Shown piece after piece: positions 57,935 through 64,000 of a DNA stretch of 64,000 nucleotides (its first letter is position 1; each line of letters opens with the position of its first letter). The notes under the pieces are model-generated. The model did not search any database. It was not told where the DNA came from and saw only the letters and a list, made by a program, of their open reading frames with translations. This DNA comes from Ereboglobus sp. GTDB taxonomy: Bacteria; Verrucomicrobiota; Verrucomicrobiia; Opitutales; Opitutaceae. Both the position numbers and the translations under genes were made by a program. The stretch lies in assembly GCA_029974595.1 (NCBI GenBank), contig JARKRC010000063.1:313408-377407 (forward strand). Direction: 5' to 3'.

Positions 57935-58774
57935 CTAAGGTTGCTTCCTTTCCGGGTCAGACGACTGGCTTTGGCCTGCGCTGCTGTCCGATTGCGCCTT
58001 CCTGCCGAATTTCGCCTCAAAGAGGCGTCTCTTTTGCGCCGTTGTCAGTTGATCCGTTTCCTTGTGGTTTTCCCTGAATGTAAACCAAACCCATTTGGGA
58101 AAGCCCGGAGCGTCTTGATTTGCCTCCACAACCTCAGCTTCATTGAATCGATACAATTGATAAACCCAGAAATTATGGTTCCGCCCATCCTTGGTGCGCT
58201 CGGCACCGTTGCCAATAAAACGAGTTTCTATGAAGTAATAGGGGCCGGCCTTGTCAAACATGACAATGTCGCCAGACCCGAAATAGTAACTGTAGGTTCC
58301 GGTGGCTGAATACCCTGTTTCCGTGGACAGCACAAACGTAAGAATCGATATTCCCGCAGCCGTGCCGCAACCACCGTTCCATATATCCACAATAAAATCC
58401 GGACGACCATCCTGATTCAGGTCCATACTATTGACCCTGAACAGATCGCTCGGCATCGCCTTCGTCCATGTATTGGAAAGCGCCCGGCCATGACCATCCA
58501 CAACGGTGATGCGCAAGAAACAGGATTCCGCCTCCATTATCCGCTCCAGTTCCAGCGTTGTTTTTTTGCTGTCGTCGGGGGCGACAAAACACCAAGGGCC
58601 GGGCTCGCCATCACCCAAGCGGGCAGAGTTGACCACTTCCCAGTCCACACGGAGAACGGATTGTGGCGCATGGCCTTTCTCGAACGGGCCGTGGGGTTCA
58701 GGATAACCGTATGCAGCGGCGTTGAAGATCATGGCTCCAAGAAACAGAACTCGCATTGCACGGGCGGCGTCCAT
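57935..58774 (-). CDS. Secreted protein with an FG-GAP/EF-like segment, function unknown
   Basis: A 279-aa protein with a short signal-like segment near the start (ARAMRVLFLGAMIFNAAAYG). The mature part has FRVNSMDLNQDGRPDFIVDIWNGGCGTAAG, an Asn-Gln-Asp-Gly-type loop as in FG-GAP/VCBS or EF-hand-like repeats, then WVWFTFRENHKETDQLTTAQKRRLFEAKFGRK near the C-terminus. No enzymatic motif is seen. ATG 58774 is chosen because it places the hydrophobic signal close to the N-terminus; in-frame ATGs at 58873 and 58804 would add 33 or 10 charged residues. The nuclease gene converges on it with a 20-nt gap. A hairpin lies between it and the lipoprotein gene upstream. Confidence 0.55.
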   Translation of the reverse strand: MDAARAMRVLFLGAMIFNAAAYGYPEPHGPFEKGHAPQSVLRVDWEVVNSARLGDGEPGPWCFVAPDDSKKTTLELERIMEAESCFLRITVVDGHGRALSNTWTKAMPSDLFRVNSMDLNQDGRPDFIVDIWNGGCGTAAGISILTFVLSTETGYSATGTYSYYFGSGDIVMFDKAGPYYFIETRFIGNGAERTKDGRNHNFWVYQLYRFNEAEVVEANQDAPGFPKWVWFTFRENHKETDQLTTAQKRRLFEAKFGRKAQSDSSAGQSQSSDPERKQP

Positions 58775-58893
58775 GCGTTTCTGTCCGCCATTCCGATTGA
58801 ACATTTGTTGTTGAAGCCAGCCATGTATTTTTTTCCACGGATTAACCGCTTCGGAGCAGAATAATGACATCATAATGGAATATTAAAATTTTT

Positions 58894-58921
58894 GGCAGAT
58901 GCACAGGCATCTGCCTTTTTT
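58894..58921. terminator. Strong hairpin GGCAGATGC-acag-GCATCTGCC with T6
   Basis: The 9-bp perfect stem 58894-58902 / 58907-58915 is followed on the plus strand by six T. On the minus strand it lies 20 nt beyond the lipoprotein stop and is followed by AAAAATTTT, so it may act in both directions. No plus-strand gene ends nearby other than the nuclease a kilobase upstream, which makes the minus-strand use for the lipoprotein gene plausible. Confidence 0.65.
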
Positions 58922-58935
58922 AGCTGCCTGTGAAA

Positions 58936-59403
58936 TCAATTTTTGGCGGGCTGAATATCCCTGACCGTGGCTTCGTAACCTTTTACGGTGACGATGTAGC
59001 GCTTAAAAATCCCGAATGGATAAGTGATGACCTGGCAGTCGTATTGGGGATCGAGGAGCCTGTCGGCGCTGCCATCCTTGAGGGCATTGTGGACTGCGGC
59101 GAGGCGGAGCCGGTTAATGCGGCCTCCAAGCAGGGAGCCGCGCGCGTCCCCGTCGGCGTTCTCGGCAAAGACGGACGGGCCGGAGGTTTTGATGAAACCG
59201 AGGAGATAGGAAGACGCGGCGGCCCCGGTCTTCTTCTCCCTGGTGTTGACCTCGTAATCGACTTTTATGGGCGCGGGCTGGATGACGGTCGGAAACGGCG
59301 TGGTTTGCCGGGTCTTGGTGGCGGTGGAGCAGCCGGTGGCCGCGACCAGTGTCAGGGTGGCGATGAGCAGTGTCAGGTTTTTCATATGCAGGTTTTGTTT
59401 CAT
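58936..59403 (-). CDS. Small lipoprotein of unknown function
   Basis: A 155-aa protein with a classic lipoprotein signal (MKNLTLLIATLTLVAATGCS; lipobox VAATGC, then STATK). The mature part has short strands and basic patches (VDYEVNTREKKTGAAASSYLLGFIKTSGPSVFAEN, then YDCQVITYPFGIFKRYIVTVKGYEATVRDI). This N-terminal lipidation and VKGYxA-like end resemble small outer-membrane lipoproteins, but no family is recognised. The start is ATG 59403 (MKQNLHMKNL); ATG 59385 gives a shorter signal. It is divergent from the response regulator; the 524-bp gap 59404-59927 shows no gene or clear repeat beyond presumed promoters. Confidence 0.75.
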   Translation of the reverse strand: MKQNLHMKNLTLLIATLTLVAATGCSTATKTRQTTPFPTVIQPAPIKVDYEVNTREKKTGAAASSYLLGFIKTSGPSVFAENADGDARGSLLGGRINRLRLAAVHNALKDGSADRLLDPQYDCQVITYPFGIFKRYIVTVKGYEATVRDIQPAKN

Positions 59404-59927
59404 GCGCGGGTGCGCGTTGGTTTCTCTTAGTGTTGTTTTTGCGCACGTGATTATGCGCGCACGGACGATAACAGCCCGGGGTGGGCATCCGCCGTCCACG
59501 GTGCATTTTTTCCCGGGAGTGCCGGCGAACGGCTGTTTTTCGAACGGATGTTCGGCGTCCCGCTTGCAGGCAACGACGCCGCTCGTTTGAAAAATCCCCG
59601 ACCTTGCGCCCGGCAGTTTTCGCACAGTGCGGCAAAGCCTCCATTATCTCGACTCCGCCGTGGCCAATCACGACCGTCTCACCGCGCAGTCACACCAAGA
59701 AACACACCCGCTATTCCTTCCAGAGGCGGATTGGTTTCTGAATTGAATGATCCAGTGAATATCCTTGGGCAAACTCGGGACATTATAACCGGAGAAACCA
59801 AAAAATACCGCCCTTCCTTCATCCCCGCTAAAGGTTCGCCCTGCTATCATCCCGCCTTCAAATTCAGACGCGTCTTTTCCATTCCGGCCTTTCACTCTTC
59901 ACCATCCACCTTCACTCTTCTTCCGCC

Positions 59928-60587
59928 ATGCGCCTCCTCATCGTCGAAGACGATCCCGCGCTCCAGCGCAGCCTGGCCGCCACGCTGCGCGAGGAAAACT
60001 ATGCCGTGGACACGGCGCCCGACGGCGAGGAAGGCCTCTACAAAGCCCGCGAAAACGCCTACGACGCCATCCTGCTGGATATCATGCTCCCCAGACTCGA
60101 CGGCTGGCAGGTCCTCGAGTCGCTCCGCCCCGGCATCACCACGCCGGTGCTCATGCTCACCGCCCGCGACGCGGTTCCCGACCGCATCCGCGGACTCGAT
60201 CACGGCGCGGATGATTATCTCACCAAACCCTTCGACATCGACGAACTCCTCGCGCGCATCCGCGCCCTCATCCGCCGCAGCGCCGGCAAAACCCACCCCG
60301 CCATTACGCTCCCCGGTGGCATCACGCTCGACACCGCTGCGCGCCGCGTCACCGGCGTGAACGGGCGCGAGATACCCCTCACCGCCCGCGAGTATTCGCT
60401 TCTCGAATACCTCGCGCTCCACCGCGGCGAAGTCGTCAGCCGCGCCACGCTCTACGAGCATCTCTTCGACGAAGACGACGACACGTTTTCAAACCTCCTC
60501 GACGTCCACGTCTCCAACCTCCGCAAAAAACTCGGCCCCGACCTCATTCAAACCCGCCGCGGCCACGGATACAGCATAGAAAAATAA
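59928..60587 (+). CDS. OmpR/PhoB-family response regulator
   Basis: A 219-aa two-component regulator. The receiver domain has Glu7, Asp8 and Asp9 (LIVEDDP), phospho-acceptor Asp51 (LLDIMLP), Thr78 (MLTARD) and Lys100 (LTKPFD). The C-terminal winged helix (residues about 125-219) has REIPLTAREYSLLEYLALHRGEVVSRATLYEHLFD and VHVSNLRKKLGPDLIQTRRGHGYSIEK, typical of OmpR-type DNA-binding. ATG 59928 directly precedes the conserved MRLLIVEDD. The histidine kinase gene follows after 105 bp, which holds a short inverted repeat. Targets are unknown; the MFS exporter gene downstream of the kinase is a candidate. Confidence 0.95.
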   Translation: MRLLIVEDDPALQRSLAATLREENYAVDTAPDGEEGLYKARENAYDAILLDIMLPRLDGWQVLESLRPGITTPVLMLTARDAVPDRIRGLDHGADDYLTKPFDIDELLARIRALIRRSAGKTHPAITLPGGITLDTAARRVTGVNGREIPLTAREYSLLEYLALHRGEVVSRATLYEHLFDEDDDTFSNLLDVHVSNLRKKLGPDLIQTRRGHGYSIEK

Positions 60588-60596
60588 CAGCCGAAA

Positions 60597-60684
60597 AAAG
60601 GCGCAAAAGGCCGCAAAAAAACCATGCTCACAAAATCTTCTTCCTTGCGGCCATTTCATCACTTCGTGGCCCCCGTGGTTAAAT
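60597..60684. repeat. Short inverted repeat between regulator and kinase genes
   Basis: AAAAGGCGCAAAAGGCCGC (60597-60617) is paired with TTGCGGCCATTTC and CACTTCGTGGCCCCCGTGG (60650-60682), related in words to the CACGAAGGGCAC repeat family but diverged. Confidence 0.4.
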
Positions 60685-60692
60685 AATTCCGC

Positions 60693-62234
60693 ATGTCAGA
60701 CCACTCGCAGACTCGTAGACCGAAATCCGCACTCCGCATTCAAATGACTTTCCTCCACTCGATCCGCTGGCGCGTGCAAGCCTGGCATGGGCTCATCCTC
60801 CTGCTGATGACTGTCGCCTTTTGTTTTACCGCGTGGCGCCTCGCCTGGGATACCGGCCAGCGTCGCATCGACAATGACATCCGTGCCAGCGAGCACCGCA
60901 TCCTCCATGCCCTGATGATCTCCGCCTTCGGCTCCGCGCCTTCTGACGGCGCCGACCGTTCGCACAGCCCCGCCGAACTCATGGAACGCCTCCGCGACGA
61001 GACGCGCCCCATCCAGCTTCCGGCCGAGTTCGGCGAATACTTCAAAAACACCAACCCGGGCTATACTTATTTTGTCATTCGCGATGCCGACGGCACCCTG
61101 CTCTTCAAGACCCCCAACGCCCCGGACAAGATCAACTTCCCGCCGCCTCCGCCAGCCGCCAAGGACGAGAAAAACCAAGCCCTTCCCGAGCCCATGCGCA
61201 CCTCCGGCAACCTCCGTGAGATTTTTCGTGGCTCACCCGAGGGCATCATCAGCGTCATTGCACACGACATCACGCCCGAGCTCACCGAAATGCGCCACCT
61301 CGCCTGGCGGCTCGCTGCCGTCGGCGCCGCCATCTGGCTCCTCGGCCTTGCCGGCGGCTGGTGGATCGCTGGCAGGGCCATCCGCCCCATCCGCGCGATC
61401 AGCGGCACCGCGACTCGCATCGCCGAGGGCAATCTCGCCGAGCGCATCGATACCCGCGATGCCGAAAGCGAACTCGGCCAGCTCGCCCGCGTTCTCAACG
61501 ACACCTTCGAACGCCTTCACGCCTCCATCGAGCAGCAAAAACGCTTCACGGCCGACGCCTCTCACGAGCTCCGCACGCCCATAGCAATTCTCATCACTGA
61601 AACTCAGCGCGTTCTCAAACGCGAACGCACCGGCGACGAGTATCGCAAATCCCTCCAGGTTTGCGCCGACACCGCGGCACGCATGCGCCATCTCGTCGAA
61701 GCCCTCCTCCTTCTCGCCCGCGAGGAAACCCCCGGTTCCGCGCGCCACGGACAAACGTGCATCCCGTGCGATCTCGCCGACATCCTGCGCGACACCGTCC
61801 GCCAGCTCGCCCCGCTCGCCGCCGGGCGTTACATCAGCATCGACACCAGCGCCGTCGCTTCTGCTCCGCTGCAAGCCGATCCCGCATCCCTCGGTATCAT
61901 TGTCACGAATCTTATCGCCAACGCCATCCAGCACCATCACGCCAGCGGCGGGCATGTCCGCCTGAAAACGTACCAGTCCAGGGAAAACGCCAGGGTCTGC
62001 CTCGTCGTCGAAGACGACGGCCCCGGCATCGCCGCCGAGGATCTTCCGCACATATTTGATCGTTTTTATCGCGCCGACAAAGCGCGCACACACATCGGCG
62101 TCCAAGACGTTCCCCACACGGGGCTCGGCCTCGCAATTGTCCGTTGCATCATAGAAAACCACAATGGCACCATCACGGCGCGAAGCGAACCCGGCCGGGG
62201 AGCCATCTTTGAAGTCTGCCTGCCATCCGCCTGA
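60693..62234 (+). CDS. Sensor histidine kinase (HAMP, HisKA, HATPase)
   Basis: A 513-aa membrane kinase: TM1 at about residues 30-50 (GLILLLMTVAFCFTAWRLAW), a periplasmic sensor part of about 150 residues with a Pro-rich segment (NFPPPPPAAKDEKNQ), and TM2 at about 210-230 (LAAVGAAIWLLGLAGGWWIAG). HAMP follows (RPIRAISGTATRIAEGNLAERIDT), then HisKA with the phospho-acceptor His291 in FTADASHELRTPIAILITETQRVL, and HATPase with NLIANAIQHH, VVEDDGPGIAAEDLPHIFDRFYRAD and GLGLAIVRCIIENHNG. Together with the upstream regulator it forms one two-component system. The start may also be ATG 60744 (MTFLHSIRWRVQ), which would leave a shorter cytoplasmic N-terminus. The stimulus is unknown. Confidence 0.93.
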   Translation: MSDHSQTRRPKSALRIQMTFLHSIRWRVQAWHGLILLLMTVAFCFTAWRLAWDTGQRRIDNDIRASEHRILHALMISAFGSAPSDGADRSHSPAELMERLRDETRPIQLPAEFGEYFKNTNPGYTYFVIRDADGTLLFKTPNAPDKINFPPPPPAAKDEKNQALPEPMRTSGNLREIFRGSPEGIISVIAHDITPELTEMRHLAWRLAAVGAAIWLLGLAGGWWIAGRAIRPIRAISGTATRIAEGNLAERIDTRDAESELGQLARVLNDTFERLHASIEQQKRFTADASHELRTPIAILITETQRVLKRERTGDEYRKSLQVCADTAARMRHLVEALLLLAREETPGSARHGQTCIPCDLADILRDTVRQLAPLAAGRYISIDTSAVASAPLQADPASLGIIVTNLIANAIQHHHASGGHVRLKTYQSRENARVCLVVEDDGPGIAAEDLPHIFDRFYRADKARTHIGVQDVPHTGLGLAIVRCIIENHNGTITARSEPGRGAIFEVCLPSA

Positions 62235-62394
62235 TCCGCAGACGCTGCGGATTGTGTCTCCAACCGCGCCAATTCAAATCCTCCCGGGGGCGCAACCTAT
62301 TTAGTCCGTCCGTCTCGCGGCAGTGACATTGCGCACCGGGCTCCGGCCTGACATGATGAAAGGCGTTATTTTTTCATTTTGTCAGAACAAAATC

Positions 62395-63795
62395 ATGCAA
62401 TCCTCCACGGCCATGCCTGAACAAACCGCCGCCGCCATCCATCCCGGACGCACCTTGCTTGTGCTCTGCATGTCGGCGTTTCTCGTGCCGTTCATGGGAT
62501 CGGCGATCAATCTGGCGCTGCCGGAAATCGGCGAGGCGTTTTCGCTGAAGGCAGTCGGGCTCACGTGGCTGGCGACGGCTTACCTGATTCCAACGGCAAT
62601 TTTCCAGATTCCGTTTGCGCGCATGGGCGATCTGCTCGGGCGCAAAAGAGTCTTCGTGTGGGGCGTTATCGGATTTACGGCGTGCACGGCGGCCTCGGGG
62701 CTTGCGCCAAACGGTGCGACGCTCATCGCGCTGCGGTTTTTGTCGGGAGTGTTCAGCGCGATGATGTTTGGCACCAATATCGCCATCCTCACGGCAGTCG
62801 TTCCGCCGGAGGAGCGCGGCAGGGCGCTCGGCATCAATGCGGCCACGGTGTATTCATCGCTCGCGGCGGGGCCGTTTCTCGGCGGGCTGCTCACGCATTA
62901 TCTCGGCTGGCAGAGCATTTTTTTCACATGCGGCGCAATCGGTCTCGCCGTCGTTGTCATGTCGCGCTTTTTCCTGAAGGGCGAGTGGACGGAGTCGAGG
63001 GGCGAGAAATTCGATTATACAGGCAGCCTGTTTTACGGGCTTACCATCCTGGGGTTGATATGCGGTTTTATAAATCTCACGCATATCACGGGAGTGATCT
63101 GGCTCGCGGCGGGCGCGGCGGCGTTTATTGTGTTTGTATATTATGAGCGGCGCTGTCCGTCGCCGGTGATCAATCTGGCGCTGTTCAGCGGAAATCGCGT
63201 GTTTGCGCTGTCGTCGCTCGCGGCGCTCATCAATTACGCGGCGACATCGGCCATCGGGTTCATGCTGAGTTTGTATTTGCAATATATACGGGGCTGCGAT
63301 GCGCGCGGGGCCGGTTTGATTTTGATCGCGCAGGCCTGCATGATGACGGTGTCCGCGCTGGTGTCGGGACGGCTTTCGGACCGCTTTCCGGCGGCGCGGC
63401 TGGCGACGACCGGCATGGCGGTGATCGTGGCGGGGCTTGCCGGGCTGGTGTTTTTGACGCCTGCGACGCCGCTCGCGCTCATTGTGGTCTGGCTGGTTTT
63501 GCTCGGCGCCGGTTTCGGCATGTTTTCATCGCCAAACACAAATGTCATCATGAGCGCCGTGGATAAAAAATATTATGGGCAGGCTTCCGCGACTACCGGC
63601 ACGATGCGCCTGACCGGACAGGCGATGAGCATGGGCATAGCCGGCATGGTGATCGCGCTCAATGTCGGCAACCGGAAGATCGTGCCCGAGGTGCATCCGC
63701 AATTCATGACGAGTGTGCGGGTGACGTTCATCATCTTTGCCGTGCTCTGCGCCATCGGCGTGTATGCCTCGTCGGCGAGGTCGGCGTCAAAGTAA
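62395..63795 (+). CDS. DHA2-type MFS drug-resistance transporter (EmrB/QacA-like)
   Basis: A 466-aa MFS exporter with 14 predicted helices. N-terminal landmarks are LCMSAFLVPFMGSAINLALPEIGEAF, then LTWLATAYLIPTAIFQIPFARMGDLLGRKRVF (motif A, GDxxGRKR) and LRFLSGVFSAMMFGTNIAILTAVVPPEERGRALGI (motif B/C-like). Helix-rich sequence with YYERRCPSPVINLALF in the central loop fits the DHA2 group. The start is set at ATG 62395 (MQSSTAMPEQ); in-frame ATG 62353 and GTG 62323 are also possible, and none has a clear ribosome-binding site. The gene starts 160 bp after the kinase and may be in its regulon; the substrate is unknown. Confidence 0.9.
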   Translation: MQSSTAMPEQTAAAIHPGRTLLVLCMSAFLVPFMGSAINLALPEIGEAFSLKAVGLTWLATAYLIPTAIFQIPFARMGDLLGRKRVFVWGVIGFTACTAASGLAPNGATLIALRFLSGVFSAMMFGTNIAILTAVVPPEERGRALGINAATVYSSLAAGPFLGGLLTHYLGWQSIFFTCGAIGLAVVVMSRFFLKGEWTESRGEKFDYTGSLFYGLTILGLICGFINLTHITGVIWLAAGAAAFIVFVYYERRCPSPVINLALFSGNRVFALSSLAALINYAATSAIGFMLSLYLQYIRGCDARGAGLILIAQACMMTVSALVSGRLSDRFPAARLATTGMAVIVAGLAGLVFLTPATPLALIVVWLVLLGAGFGMFSSPNTNVIMSAVDKKYYGQASATTGTMRLTGQAMSMGIAGMVIALNVGNRKIVPEVHPQFMTSVRVTFIIFAVLCAIGVYASSARSASK

Positions 63796-63802
63796 CGCCA
63801 GG

Positions 63803-63872
63803 ATTCACCACAAAGGCACGAAGGGCACAAAGAAGGGGGAGCCTGATTATGCTGCCGGGAACTTTGTGCCCT
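63803..63872. repeat. Intergenic repeat: arm CACAAAGGCACGAAGGGCAC and start of its inverse
   Basis: The arm ATTCACCACAAAGGCACG then AAGGGCACAAAGAAG (63803-63832) is intact and gives the consensus. Its inverse begins at 63861 as CTTTGTGCCCTT and is broken at 63873 by the segment GTAGGACAACTGG, the same junction as at 34600. Confidence 0.8.
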
Positions 63873-64000
63873 TGTAGGACAACTGGCCAAGCCCCGAGGA
63901 GTCATATAACGAAACGGGGCATGGCCAGTTGTCAGGAGAGGGCGGGCCTGCAGGCCCGCCCTCTCCTCCCGTCCCGTTAGCCTGATTTGTGCCCAGAGCC
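63862..64000 (-). repeat. 139-bp exact inverted copy of 34474-34612 (right copy, runs off window)
   Basis: The reverse complement is identical over all 139 bases to 34474-34612, including the 34-bp palindrome and the ACAACTGGCC hairpin. In the left copy this stretch lies upstream of an IS110 transposase, so a second transposase copy on the plus strand could begin about 105 bp beyond the window edge. Confidence 0.9.

Overview
The window looks like a chromosomal piece of a high-GC, Gram-negative Verrucomicrobiota bacterium, most likely Opitutaceae (inference). The reasons are the several Tat-exported Gfo/Idh/MocA oxidoreductases, the giant DUF11 surface proteins, weak or absent Shine-Dalgarno sites at many starts, and many intergenic palindromic repeats. 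No rRNA, tRNA or CRISPR array was seen.

Layout. 1-1628: the 3' part of a sodium-pumping decarboxylase beta subunit and a small membrane protein. 1822-3395: surE and a short glutamate racemase. 3632-10473 (minus): an amino-sugar catabolic cluster with nagA and nagB (4-bp overlap), an MFS permease and three Gfo/Idh/MocA enzymes. 10602-12245: prfC. 12246-13000: an AT-rich leader holding two diverged tandem copies of a unit of about 163 bp. 13001-32381: a 19-kb surface-protein cluster of four plus-strand genes: a small secreted DUF11 protein, an 864-aa DUF11 protein, a 1995-aa protein with a predicted C-terminal outer-membrane barrel, and a 3334-aa DUF11 giant whose ATG overlaps the stop of the barrel gene. 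32405-34600: an IS110-family element inserted into an intergenic repeat and itself hit by an IS630-like element with a broken transposase. 34828-39356: accA, a secreted propeller-like protein, pgi and an isochorismatase-fold hydrolase. 39400-48519 (minus): a four-gene defence operon (Mod, Res, SNF2-type helicase, DUF4391). 48926-55120: a YhaM-like exonuclease and a MacAB/TolC-like tripartite exporter. 55280-57914: a WYL regulator divergent from a PD-(D/E)XK nuclease across a palindromic operator candidate. 57935-63795: two secreted or lipoprotein genes, a two-component system and a DHA2-type MFS exporter. 63862-64000: an inverted 139-bp exact copy of the upstream end of the IS110 element, running off the window.

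How the parts work together. The nag cluster would import and process an amino-sugar compound to fructose-6-phosphate, next to pgi and peptidoglycan-related murI. The DUF11 cluster looks like one surface assembly: secreted subunits, an outer-membrane anchor or porter, and a giant filament-like protein. The Mod/Res/helicase/DUF4391 operon and the WYL-nuclease pair look like two defence modules. The best candidates for less-described biology are the DUF11-barrel cluster, the extended type III restriction operon with its structured upstream region, and the IS110 element with a possible bridge RNA and apparent preference for a repeat target.
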